The position numbers and the translations under genes were made by a program. A DNA stretch of 12,878 nt from Actinomycetota bacterium (GTDB lineage: Bacteria; Actinomycetota; Actinomycetes; Propionibacteriales; Propionibacteriaceae). The DNA lies in contig JACRAA010000414.1 in the NCBI GenBank assembly GCA_016213595.1, forward strand, positions 1 through 12,878, read 5' to 3'. The notes beneath the pieces are model-generated. The model did not search any database. It had not been told where the DNA came from and worked only from the letters and a program-made list of their open reading frames with translations. Below, piece by piece: positions 6,137-12,878 of the stretch; positions within the stretch are counted from its first letter, which is position 1, and every line of letters starts with the position of its first letter.

Positions 6137-8014
6137 CACCTCCGAGAGGGGCTCGCGCGACTGGTGGGCGAACTGGGCCGCGTACAGCTCGGCGTAGAGG
6201 CCGCCCGCAGCCAGGAGCCCCTCGTGCGTGCCGCGCTGTACGATCCGGCCGTCGTCGACGACGAGGATCTCGTCGGCGTTGCGGATCGTCGAGAGGCGAT
6301 GGGCGACGACGATGGCGGTACGTCCCTTCATCGTCTCGTCGAGCGCGCGCTGTACGGCCACCTCGGACTCGGTGTCGAGGTGGGCGGTCGCCTCGTCGAG
6401 CACGACGATGGACGGGGCCTTGAGGAGCAGCCGGGCGATCGCGAAGCGCTGGCGCTCGCCGCCCGAGAGCCGGTACCCCCGCTCCCCCACGACTGTCGAC
6501 AGGCCATCCGGAAGACGCCGGACGAGGTCGGCGACCTGCGCGTCGGTGAGCGCGCGCCACAGCTCCTCGTCGGTCGCCCCCGGCTTCGCGTACCGCAGGT
6601 TGGCGGCGATGGTGTCGTGGAACAGGTGGGCGTCCTGGGTCACGTAGCCGACACGGCTGCGCAGTGACTCGAGCCGGAGCTCCCGGACGTCGTCGCCTCC
6701 GACGAGCACGCTCCCGCTCGTCGTGTCGTACAGCCGTGCCACGAGGTGGGTGATCGTCGTCTTCCCGGCGCCGGACGGCCCGACGAGCGCCACGGTCGTG
6801 CCGGGGGTGACGGCGAACGAGACCCCGCGGAGCACCGGCTGGTTGGCCGACTCGACGATGCCCACGGCGGGCTCGAGTGACGGCAGCGAGACCCTGGCCG
6901 CATCGGGGTACGTGAAGTGGACGTCACGGAACTCGACCGACGCCACGGGCGATGCGTCGTGTGCGTCCGGCCGGTCGGCGATCGCCGGCGCGAGGTCCAG
7001 CACCTCGAACACCCGGTCGAAGCTCACCAGGGCACTCATCACGTCGATCCGGACGTTCGTGAGCTGGATCAACGGTCCGTACAGCCGCAGCAGCAGCCCT
7101 GCGAGCGCTGTGAGCGTACCGACCGTGAGGCGGCCGACGATGGCGAGCCAGCCCCCGGCGCCGTAGACGAGTGCCACCGCGAGCGCGGACACGAGCGTGA
7201 CGGAGGTCATGAAGAACCGGCCGACCATCGCGATCCTCACGCCGATGCGCTGGACGGCGCCGGCGGTGGTCGCGAACTGCGTGTGCTCGTCCGCCGTGCG
7301 GCCGAACAGCTTGACGAGCAGGGCCCCCGAGACGCTGAAGCGCTCCGTCATGGCGCCCGACAGCTCGCCGTTGAGCTGCTGCGCGGTCCGGGTGAGGTCC
7401 GCGAGCCGCGTCCCGACGAGTCGCGCCGGGATGAGGAAGACGGGCAGCAGGACGAGGGCCGCGAGCGTCAGCTGCCACGACAGGGCGAGCATCGCGACCA
7501 GCGTGACGGCCAGGCCGACGACGTTCGAGACGACGGTCGACAGCGTCGACGTGAACGCCTGCTGGGCTCCGAGCACGTCGGACTGGAGGCGCGACGTGAG
7601 CTTGCCGGTGTGCGTACGGGAGAAGAAGGCCAGTGGCTGTCCGGTGACGTGGTCGAAGACCTGCGTCCGCAGCCGGAAGATGAGGCCCTCGCCGATCTGC
7701 GCCGAGTACCAGCGCTGGACGAGTGTGATCCCCGCGTCCACGACGGCCACCACAGCGACCGCACCGGCGAGCTCGACGACGAGAGCACGGTTCCCGGCGA
7801 GGACGCCGCGGTCCACGATCCGCTGCAGCAGCAGCGGTGGCACGACGCCGGCGACGGCGTCGACGACGACGCACACGAGGAAGACGCCGATCGCCCAGCG
7901 GAAGTCGCGCCCGTACGCGAGGACGCGACGCACGAGGTGCGCCGACAAGGGCGTCGCGACGACGTCGGGGTCCCGGGAGAGGCGGCCCATCATGCGCAGC
8001 CCGCCGGTACCCAT
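6128..8014 (-). CDS. ABC exporter, fused membrane and ATPase domains
   Basis: A 628-residue half-transporter of the type that works as a dimer to export lipids, peptides or drugs. The membrane domain (about 25-320) has six helices and the cytoplasmic loop sequence FFSRTHTGKLTSRL (about 130-143). The ATPase domain follows: A-loop Tyr369, Walker A GPSGAGKTT (412-420), Q-loop Gln460, signature LSGGE (516-520), Walker B IVVLDE (536-541, catalytic Glu541) and switch His572. All catalytic residues are present. A stretch of about 20 residues (371-391) lies between the A-loop and the next strand; I recall this from other actinobacterial members. The start is the ATG at 8014; GTG at 8020 or ATG at 7993 are alternatives. 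It begins 19 nt after the lipoprotein stop, so the two are probably one operon. The last three codons lie in the tandem repeat. The substrate is unknown. Confidence 0.93.
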   Translation of the reverse strand: MGTGGLRMMGRLSRDPDVVATPLSAHLVRRVLAYGRDFRWAIGVFLVCVVVDAVAGVVPPLLLQRIVDRGVLAGNRALVVELAGAVAVVAVVDAGITLVQRWYSAQIGEGLIFRLRTQVFDHVTGQPLAFFSRTHTGKLTSRLQSDVLGAQQAFTSTLSTVVSNVVGLAVTLVAMLALSWQLTLAALVLLPVFLIPARLVGTRLADLTRTAQQLNGELSGAMTERFSVSGALLVKLFGRTADEHTQFATTAGAVQRIGVRIAMVGRFFMTSVTLVSALAVALVYGAGGWLAIVGRLTVGTLTALAGLLLRLYGPLIQLTNVRIDVMSALVSFDRVFEVLDLAPAIADRPDAHDASPVASVEFRDVHFTYPDAARVSLPSLEPAVGIVESANQPVLRGVSFAVTPGTTVALVGPSGAGKTTITHLVARLYDTTSGSVLVGGDDVRELRLESLRSRVGYVTQDAHLFHDTIAANLRYAKPGATDEELWRALTDAQVADLVRRLPDGLSTVVGERGYRLSGGERQRFAIARLLLKAPSIVVLDEATAHLDTESEVAVQRALDETMKGRTAIVVAHRLSTIRNADEILVVDDGRIVQRGTHEGLLAAGGLYAELYAAQFAHQSREPLSEVSG

Positions 8015-8033
8015 GCTCACTGCGTCAGACCTG

Positions 8034-8594
8034 TCACGGGAGGGTGGCCCAGAGCGCCGCCGAGGCGGTGCTGACGGTGTCGACGGGCTGGATGCCGGAG
8101 CCTGTGACGATGAGGGCTCCCTTGTCGAGCGGCATCGCGCAGGACGCGATCTTGGAGGACCCGGAGGCGACCGTGCCGCAGATGCCCGGCCCGGTGACAG
8201 TGGCCCCGACGTACACGCGGGAGACCGTGGCGGCGTCGGCCAGCGCGGTGACGACCACGGTGAGGGTGTCCTTCGCGTCGTTCGGGTTGACGTAGACGAC
8301 CTGCTGCTCACCCGTGCCTGTGGTGGTGCTCGCCTGGTAGGCACCGAACGTGGCGGGGAGCTTGAGGGTCGCCAGGGTCTTCGGCGAGACCGTGGGTGTC
8401 GGCGCGCTGCTGGTAGGGCTGGCTGAGCCCCCCGACGTCGCGGAGGCGCTGGCCGACGGCGAACCCGACGGGGAGCCCGACACGGACGCGGACGAGCTGG
8501 CCGACGGCAGGGCGGCCGGGAGGGGCGGGGCGGTGTGAGCGCACCCCGCGAGTACGGCCGCGCTCGCGGCGGCAAGGGACAGGGCTCGGCGCAT
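8034..8594 (-). CDS. Lipoprotein with Ser/Ala/Pro-rich linker, unknown function
   Basis: A 186-residue secreted lipoprotein. The signal peptide (MRRALSLAAASAAVL) runs into a lipobox LAGC with the acylated Cys at residue 18. Residues about 22-72 are almost entirely Ser, Ala, Gly, Pro and Thr, a wall-spanning linker. A compact domain follows (about 73-186), rich in Val, Thr and Ala, with two Cys (139 and 152) that could form a disulfide on the cell surface. I do not recognise this domain and assign no function. The start is the ATG at 8594, fixed by an SD (GAGGAG) 4 nt upstream. The ABC exporter follows after 19 nt, so a role alongside that exporter is possible but unproven. The gap to the upstream Nudix stop is 69 nt with no clear promoter. 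Confidence 0.85.
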   Translation of the reverse strand: MRRALSLAAASAAVLAGCAHTAPPLPAALPSASSSASVSGSPSGSPSASASATSGGSASPTSSAPTPTVSPKTLATLKLPATFGAYQASTTTGTGEQQVVYVNPNDAKDTLTVVVTALADAATVSRVYVGATVTGPGICGTVASGSSKIASCAMPLDKGALIVTGSGIQPVDTVSTASAALWATLP

Positions 8595-8598
8595 GGGT

Positions 8599-8604
8599 CT
8601 CCTC
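8599..8604 (-). promoter_or_regulatory. Shine-Dalgarno site of the lipoprotein gene
   Basis: On the minus strand this reads GAGGAG, 4 nt before the ATG at 8594. It supports a leadered message, in contrast to the neighbouring Nudix and lysE genes, which have no SD. Confidence 0.7.
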
Positions 8605-8663
8605 GAAGGTTCCCGCCCATGGTGCCACTCGGATCCGCAAGACCCCAGGAGCGACCCGGCGGG

Positions 8664-9191
8664 CTAGTCCCCTTCGCCGAGCAGCAGAGCGCGCACCTGC
8701 GGAAGGTCCAGCAGCTCCCGGGTGTCGGGCACGAACGGCCACGACGGGTCCAGCAGCCGTTCGTACAGCCTGCTCGGCGTCTCCCACCACCCGTCGGTCA
8801 CCTCGCCGTCCGCGAAGCGCACCGGACCGTCCCAGGTCGTCACGTACGCATGGGCCAGGTACGTGGTGTCCGGACCGATGTACCAGCGCCGGACGAGCGG
8901 GGTGAGGGTCACCCCTACGATCCCCAGCTCCTCGCCGAGCTCACGCAGCGCAGCCTCGTCGGGCTCCTCTCCGCGCTGCAGCACCCCGCCGGCCGCACAG
9001 TCGTGGCGCCCGGGCCAGATGTCCTTGTCGTCCGCGCGGCGGTGCACGTACAGCTCCCCGCTCGGTCTGCGGACGAGGACGGCCGTTGCTCCGTGCGGCA
9101 GGTTCTCGGCTCGCATCCGGGCCCGAGGTACAGCGCCGATGACCCGCCCGTCAGCGTCATCCGGGTCGAAGAGGGCGACCATCTCTGTCAC
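8664..9191 (-). CDS. Nudix hydrolase, IDI/YfcD-like
   Basis: A 175-residue cytosolic hydrolase of a nucleoside-diphosphate-linked or similar pyrophosphate substrate. The Nudix box is complete: G69-x5-E75-x7-R83-E84-L-G-E87-E88-L-G90-I91, giving the metal-binding glutamates. The lead-in YVHRRADDKDIWPGRHDCAAGG (49-70) resembles the isopentenyl-diphosphate isomerase/YfcD branch. It lacks a clear reason to be called an isomerase, so I leave the substrate open. The start is the GTG at 9191. It has no SD but a TACGAT box lies 6 nt upstream; the ATG four codons in is the alternative. It follows the ABC-F gene by 33 nt on the same strand but seems to have its own promoter. Confidence 0.92.
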   Translation of the reverse strand: MTEMVALFDPDDADGRVIGAVPRARMRAENLPHGATAVLVRRPSGELYVHRRADDKDIWPGRHDCAAGGVLQRGEEPDEAALRELGEELGIVGVTLTPLVRRWYIGPDTTYLAHAYVTTWDGPVRFADGEVTDGWWETPSRLYERLLDPSWPFVPDTRELLDLPQVRALLLGEGD

Positions 9192-9197
9192 GGCCCG

Positions 9198-9203
9198 ATC
9201 GTA
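9198..9203 (-). promoter_or_regulatory. Candidate leaderless promoter, Nudix gene
   Basis: On the minus strand TACGAT is followed by 6 nt and the GTG at 9191. A CTGACC hexamer, overlapping the stop codon of the upstream ABC-F gene, lies 19 nt before it and could serve as a -35. This is the only one of the four TACGNT boxes where I see a plausible -35. Confidence 0.5.
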
Positions 9204-9224
9204 CGGCCCGGGTCCCGTGCAGGG

Positions 9225-10826
9225 TCAGGCGAGCGTCACGAGGTCCGCGTACTCGGGAGACCAGAGGTCCTCGACCCCGTCCGGCAGGAGCAGGACGCGG
9301 TCCGGCTCGAGGGCGTGCACGGCACCCTCGTCGTGGGTGACGAGCACGATGGCGCCCGGGTAGCTGTTGATCGCCGCCAGCACCTCGGCGCGGGACGCGG
9401 GGTCGAGGTTGTTCGTCGGCTCGTCGAGGAGCAGCACGTTCGCGCTGCTCACGACGAGCTTCGCGAGCGCGAGTCTGGTCTTCTCGCCACCCGAGAGGAC
9501 TCCCGCGGGCTTCTCCACGTCGTCGCCGGTGAACAGGAACGAGCCGAGCACGTTCCGTACCTGCGTCTCGTTGAGGTGCGGCGACGCCGTCATCATGTTC
9601 TCGAGGACGGTGCGGGACGTGTCCAGCGTCTCGTGCTCCTGCGCGTAGTAGCCGAGCTTCAGCCCGTGCCCCGCGTGCACCTGACCGGTGTCCGGCTCCT
9701 CCACGCCGCCGAGCAGCCTCAGCAGCGTCGTCTTCCCGGCGCCGTTGAGCCCGAGCACCACGACCTTCGAGCCGCGGTCGATGACGAGGTCGACGTCCGT
9801 GAAGACCTCGAGCGACCCGTACGACTTGCTCAGCTCGGTGGCCGACAGCGGGGTCTTGCCACACGGCGCTGGCTCGGGGAGCCTGATGTGGGCGACCTTG
9901 TCGCCCCTGCGCTCACCCTCGATACCCGCCAGGAGACGTTCGGCGCGCTTGGCCATGTTCTGGGCGGCCACCGCCTTCGTCGCCTTCGCCCGCATCTTGT
10001 CGGCCTGCTCCATGAGCTGGTCTGCCTTGCGCTGGGCGTTCGCGCGCTCCCGCTTGCGCCGCTTCTCGTCGGTCTCGCGCTGCGTCAGGTACGACTTCCA
10101 GCCCATCGCGTACTGGTCGAGCTGGGACCGGTTCGCGTCCAGGTGGAACACCTTCGTGCAGACCGCCTCGAGCAGGCCGGTGTCGTGGGAGATCACGACG
10201 ATGCCGCCGGGGTAGTCCTTCAGGAAGCCGCGCAGCCAGGTCACGGAGTCGGCGTCGAGGTGGTTGGTGGGCTCGTCCAGGAGGAGCGTGTCCGCGCCCG
10301 AGAACAGGATCCGGGCCAGCTCGACCCGACGACGCTGGCCGCCGGACAGCGTACGGATCTGCTGGGTCAGGACGCGCTCCGGCAGCCCGAGGTTGGCGGC
10401 GATGCGGGCGGCCTCGGCCTCCGACGCGTACCCTCCGGCCGCCATGAGCTCGTTCTCAGCCCGCGAGTACGCGGCCATCGCCCGCTCACGCTCGTCGTCG
10501 CTGTCCGCCGTCGCCATCTGCTCCGAGTAGCGCTCCAGGCGCACGAGCACGCCGTCCAGGCCGCGCGCGGAGAGGATGCGGTCACGGGTCGTCAGCTCGA
10601 CGTCGCCCGTACGGGGGTCCTGCGGCAGGTACCCGATCGTCCCGGTGCGGCTGACCGTCCCGGCAGCGGGCAGAGCCTCGCCGGCGAGGATCTTCGTCAG
10701 GGTCGTCTTCCCGGCACCGTTGCGCCCGACGAGGCCGATCGTGTCGCCGGGGTTCACCGGGAACGACACAGGGCTGAGCAGGAGCCGCGCGCCTGCCCGC
10801 ACCTCGACATTCGTCACCGTGAGCAC
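9225..10826 (-). CDS. ABC-F family ATPase (ribosome-associated type)
   Basis: A soluble 533-residue protein with two ATPase domains and no membrane domain. ABC-F proteins bind the ribosomal E site to relieve stalling or protect against antibiotics. Domain 1: Walker A GRNGAGKTT (34-42), LSGGQ (160-164), LLLDEP (181-186, Glu185). Domain 2: Walker A GLNGAGKTT (358-366), LSGGE (444-448), LLLDEP (465-470, Glu469). Between them, about 245-310, is a basic Lys/Arg/Ala-rich helical linker (KRRKRERANAQRKADQ), the part that reaches toward the peptidyl-transferase centre. From memory the sequence is very like M. tuberculosis Rv1473, including the N-terminal VEVRAGAR, which supports GTG at 10826 as the start. 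An in-frame GTG at 10874 would add 16 unmatched residues. Whether it is a resistance or a housekeeping factor cannot be told from sequence. Confidence 0.94.
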   Translation of the reverse strand: MLTVTNVEVRAGARLLLSPVSFPVNPGDTIGLVGRNGAGKTTLTKILAGEALPAAGTVSRTGTIGYLPQDPRTGDVELTTRDRILSARGLDGVLVRLERYSEQMATADSDDERERAMAAYSRAENELMAAGGYASEAEAARIAANLGLPERVLTQQIRTLSGGQRRRVELARILFSGADTLLLDEPTNHLDADSVTWLRGFLKDYPGGIVVISHDTGLLEAVCTKVFHLDANRSQLDQYAMGWKSYLTQRETDEKRRKRERANAQRKADQLMEQADKMRAKATKAVAAQNMAKRAERLLAGIEGERRGDKVAHIRLPEPAPCGKTPLSATELSKSYGSLEVFTDVDLVIDRGSKVVVLGLNGAGKTTLLRLLGGVEEPDTGQVHAGHGLKLGYYAQEHETLDTSRTVLENMMTASPHLNETQVRNVLGSFLFTGDDVEKPAGVLSGGEKTRLALAKLVVSSANVLLLDEPTNNLDPASRAEVLAAINSYPGAIVLVTHDEGAVHALEPDRVLLLPDGVEDLWSPEYADLVTLA

Positions 10827-10978
10827 GAGGGACCATTCTTCCAGGCGCAGCGCCGTCGCCGAACCACGTTTCACGGCACGCCGACGTGGACCCGACGTCC
10901 CTGACCTGTGCCTCGGCGCTTATCCTGCTCCGGGCACGTCGCATCCGCGGCGGTCGACGTGACGAGGATCGAGTACGG
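10827..10978. promoter_or_regulatory. Divergent promoter region between ABC-F and acyltransferase genes
   Basis: This 152-bp gap is the longest in the window. For ABC-F (minus), TTCGGC, 17 nt, AAGAAT and then 8 nt to the GTG is a weak leaderless promoter candidate. For the acyltransferase (plus), TATCCT at 10921-10926 is a good -10 shape with no well-spaced -35, and GAGGA (10964-10968) is an SD 10 nt before the ATG. A 6-bp dyad CCACGT/ACGTGG (10864-10869 and 10884-10889) and three copies of CGACGT could be regulator sites. All assignments here are tentative. Confidence 0.35.
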
Positions 10979-12232
10979 ATGGACCCGAGCATCTACAGCG
11001 TCTGGGGCGCCGCGGCGGCGTTCGTCCTGGCCTGGCTGACGGCGTACGTGCTGCGCCGCGTCTTCGGCGCGCCGCGGGACGAGGGTGGCCGGTTCGCGTC
11101 CATCGACGGGCTCCGCGGTTTCCTCGCCTTCTCCGTCTTCATGCACCACAGCGTCATCTGGTTCGTCTACCTGCGCACCGGGAGCTGGGTGGCCCCCGCC
11201 TCGCCGCTGTTCAGGCAGTTCGGTGACAGCGCGGTGGCTCTGTTCTTCATGATCACCGCGTTCCTGTTCACCTCGAAGGTGATCGGCTCCGACCGCAGGC
11301 CCATCGACTGGACCCGGCTGTACGTGGGCCGGTTCCTGCGGCTGTTCCCCATGTACGCGGTCGCCGTGGCCGCGATGGGGGTGATGGCCTGGCAGCTCAC
11401 AGGCCGGCACCGGTACGTCGAGTGGCCCGCACTGCTCGACGAGCTCGTGCGCTGGGCGGGCTTCACGATCGGGGGTCGCCCGAACGTGAACGGGCTGCCG
11501 GACACGGCCATCCTCATCGCGGGGGTGACCTGGTCCCTGCCGTACGAGTGGTGGTTCTACCTCTCCCTCCCGGTGCTCGCCTGGCTGACGCGGCATCGCC
11601 CACCTGCTCCCGCCCTCATGCTCGGAGCCGTGACGATCCTCCTCGCCGTCGAGGGCTGGGGCCTCGCGCCGGAGCGGCTGCTCCCGTTCGTCGGCGGCAT
11701 GGTGTCCGCGTGGCTGGTACGGGACGAGCGGTTCGTCGCGTTGGCGAAGCGCCGGTTGACGGGGCTCGTCGTGGCCGGCGCCCTCGCCGCGACGGTGCTG
11801 TTCACCCAGACGGCCTACTCCGCGCTGGGGGTGTCCCTGTTGTTCGTGGCGTTCGCCCTGATCAGCGCGGGGAACGACCTGTTCGGGCTGCTGTCGTCGC
11901 CCGCGTCGCGGACGCTCGGCGAGGTGACGTACAGCATGTACCTCATCCACGGGCTCGTCCTGAGCCTGGCCTTCCGCTTCGTGTTCGGCATGGGGCCGGC
12001 CGCCCACTGGTCCCCGCTCCACCACTGGGTCGTCATCCTGGGCCTCACCGTGCCGCTCGTCGTCCTGAGCTACGGCTGCTACCGCGCGGTCGAAGCCCCC
12101 GCACAGCGCCTGACGCCGTACGTGATGGCACTGCTGCGCCAGTCGTCGAGGCCGAGGAACCCGCGCATCCTGGACAGCTCGGCCTCGAGCGCCGGCGCGT
12201 ACGCCGAGTCGCGGGGAGGACCGTCGGCGTAG
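10979..12232 (+). CDS. Acyltransferase-3 family membrane protein
   Basis: A 417-residue integral membrane protein of the acyltransferase-3 (OafA/NodX-like) family, which transfers acyl groups to sugars or other cell-surface molecules. The diagnostic motif SIDGLRGFLAFSVFMHHS lies at 41-58, with His56-His57 the expected catalytic pair. RFLRLFP (118-124) is the family's Arg-rich acyl-CoA-side motif. WSLPYEWWFY (185-194) and EVTYSMYLIHG (315-325) are also conserved. About ten TM helices can be counted. The start is the ATG at 10979 because a TM follows directly and an SD precedes it; an in-frame ATG at 10886 would add 31 Arg-rich residues and cross the promoter. The conserved part ends near RAVEAPAQRLTPYV (about 369-382). 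The last 30 or so residues are antisense to the YcaQ gene. Substrate unknown. Confidence 0.92.
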   Translation: MDPSIYSVWGAAAAFVLAWLTAYVLRRVFGAPRDEGGRFASIDGLRGFLAFSVFMHHSVIWFVYLRTGSWVAPASPLFRQFGDSAVALFFMITAFLFTSKVIGSDRRPIDWTRLYVGRFLRLFPMYAVAVAAMGVMAWQLTGRHRYVEWPALLDELVRWAGFTIGGRPNVNGLPDTAILIAGVTWSLPYEWWFYLSLPVLAWLTRHRPPAPALMLGAVTILLAVEGWGLAPERLLPFVGGMVSAWLVRDERFVALAKRRLTGLVVAGALAATVLFTQTAYSALGVSLLFVAFALISAGNDLFGLLSSPASRTLGEVTYSMYLIHGLVLSLAFRFVFGMGPAAHWSPLHHWVVILGLTVPLVVLSYGCYRAVEAPAQRLTPYVMALLRQSSRPRNPRILDSSASSAGAYAESRGGPSA

Positions 12233-12878
12233 CCGATGTCGGCGACGAGCTCCCCGTCCCGGACGCTCACGTTCGCCCACCCCACGACCCGGTCGCGCCA
12301 GAGCAGCGGGAGCGAGTAGTAGCCACGGACACGCTGGGCCGCCGGGGTGTACGCCTCGAACCTGTACTCCCAGCCCCACAGGAGCTGGAACCGGTGACGG
12401 TCCCAGACGACCGGGTCGAACGGGGCGAGGAGCCGCACGACCGGCTTGGGAGCCCACCGCCTCGTCGGGTCCTCGTCCCAGGGCCAGAACCACTGGACAC
12501 CGGCGACAGTCGCGCTCGAATGCCGCTGCTCCACGCGCAGCAGCGCCTCCACGCGCCGGTCCCGCCACTGCGGCGCGCCGTAGCCCAGCAGCGAGCCCAG
12601 CTGGCGCAGCGTCCGTCGCGGCAGCGGCGCGTACAGGCGGACGGCGACGTCGAGCAGCACGTCCAGGGCGTCGTCAGGGTCGACGGGGACGACGGGACGG
12701 TCGGCGAGCGCGTACGTCCTCGTGCCCGACGCCCGGGACACGACGCGCAGCAGGCCGCGGTAGTGCATCCCGTCGAGGAGCTGGGTGGTCGCGTTCGAGC
12801 TGCCGCCGAACCAGTTCGTCACCCGCCCGTGCTGGAAGTGGCTCTCCACCTCCCGCGGATGAACGGTGCCACGAGCCC
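12079..12878 (-). CDS. YcaQ-family winged-helix protein (putative crosslink DNA glycosylase), C-terminal part
   Basis: This family (HTH_42, YcaQ/AlkX and AlkZ) unhooks interstrand DNA crosslinks by base excision. The reading frame is open to the right edge (ARGTVHPREVESHFQHG), so the N-terminus is outside the window. The visible part, about 266 codons, shows the family sequences GGSSNATTQLLDGMHYRGLL, LLAPFDPVVWDRHRFQLLWG and YRFEAYTPAAQRVRGYYSLP, followed by LLWRDRVVGWANV. The catalytic region lies in the missing N-terminal part, so activity cannot be judged. Family homology ends near MRGFLGLDD. The last 20 or so residues to the stop at 12079 are antisense to conserved acyltransferase codons and are probably a read-through tail. 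The overlap with the acyltransferase gene is 154 bp. Confidence 0.9.
   Translation of the reverse strand, partial: ARGTVHPREVESHFQHGRVTNWFGGSSNATTQLLDGMHYRGLLRVVSRASGTRTYALADRPVVPVDPDDALDVLLDVAVRLYAPLPRRTLRQLGSLLGYGAPQWRDRRVEALLRVEQRHSSATVAGVQWFWPWDEDPTRRWAPKPVVRLLAPFDPVVWDRHRFQLLWGWEYRFEAYTPAAQRVRGYYSLPLLWRDRVVGWANVSVRDGELVADIGYADGPPRDSAYAPALEAELSRMRGFLGLDDWRSSAITYGVRRCAGASTAR

Noticed and set aside
7837..8295. Arg-run protein on the plus strand
   Set aside because: The Arg runs are the complement of Val/Ala/Asp-coding GC-rich codons of the ABC exporter; no start signal or domain supports it.
8015..8620. Extension of the ABC exporter upstream to about 8620
   Set aside because: The upstream part of that frame is Pro/Arg/Ser low-complexity sequence overlapping the lipoprotein gene, which has a signal peptide, a lipobox and its own SD.
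9192..9224. Rho-independent terminator between ABC-F and Nudix genes
   Set aside because: Only a weak interrupted hairpin is possible and there is no T-run; the gap is better explained by the Nudix promoter.
8535..10904. A 789-codon open frame on the plus strand over the Nudix and ABC-F genes
   Set aside because: Low-information His/Arg/Val/Glu-rich translation. The opposite strand encodes two proteins with complete catalytic motifs. Long antisense frames are expected at this G+C.
10871..12568. A 565-codon open frame on the minus strand opposite the acyltransferase
   Set aside because: Shadow frame of Pro/Gly/Arg/Glu composition; the plus strand has the acyltransferase-3 motifs and the correct YcaQ frame is a different minus-strand frame.
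1..12878. Mobile element, prophage, tRNA or attachment site
   Set aside because: I found no transposase, integrase, terminal repeat, tRNA-like cloverleaf or composition break on either strand.

Overview
The window is gene-dense DNA of roughly 70% G+C. It carries GTG and ATG starts, candidate leaderless promoters and single-copy housekeeping-type genes. The protein families (SURF1 with a single N-terminal membrane anchor, an RlmA-type Zn methyltransferase, an ABC-F protein that I recall as very close to Mycobacterium tuberculosis Rv1473, a YcaQ-family protein) point to a high-GC Actinomycetota chromosome. I cannot fix the genus. I see no phage, transposon, plasmid, CRISPR, tRNA or rRNA signal. 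It reads as a chromosomal core or near-core region, not a mobile island.

Layout, left to right. (1) 1-542 (-): 5' part of a 6-phosphofructokinase gene, cut by the window edge. 30 nt upstream of it lies a 696-residue MMPL/RND-type exporter (573-2663, -). (2) A MarR-family regulator (2710-3222, +) is divergent from the exporter. The 46-bp gap between them is the most A+T-rich stretch of the window and holds an inverted repeat that runs into the marR start codon. (3) A DUF1697 protein (3223-3729, -) converges on marR with zero spacing, and one perfect 18-bp palindrome contains both stop codons. (4) SURF1 (3791-4588, +) and an RlmA-type 23S rRNA methyltransferase (4585-5535, +) overlap through GTGA and look translationally coupled. 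(5) A LysE-type exporter (5380-6003, -) overlaps the 3' end of the methyltransferase gene by 156 bp. (6) A 14-bp tandem repeat (6045-6136) separates lysE from an ABC exporter (6128-8014, -), a lipoprotein (8034-8594, -), a Nudix hydrolase (8664-9191, -) and an ABC-F ATPase (9225-10826, -), all on one strand. (7) An acyltransferase-3 membrane protein (10979-12232, +) overlaps a YcaQ/winged-helix protein (12079-12878, -, cut by the window edge) by 154 bp.

How the parts may work together. The MarR protein is the obvious candidate repressor of the MMPL exporter and of itself. SURF1 serves cytochrome c oxidase assembly. The lipoprotein and the ABC exporter are 19 nt apart and are probably co-transcribed. 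The remaining genes look like independent units.

I see no single new multi-gene system. The points most worth a second look are the 14-bp repeat array, the palindrome shared by two stop codons, a recurring TACGNT box 6-7 nt before start codons, and two antisense tail overlaps where one partner seems to have lost its original stop. No stretch over 300 bp lacks a gene; the longest gaps are 152 bp (10827-10978) and 124 bp (6004-6127).
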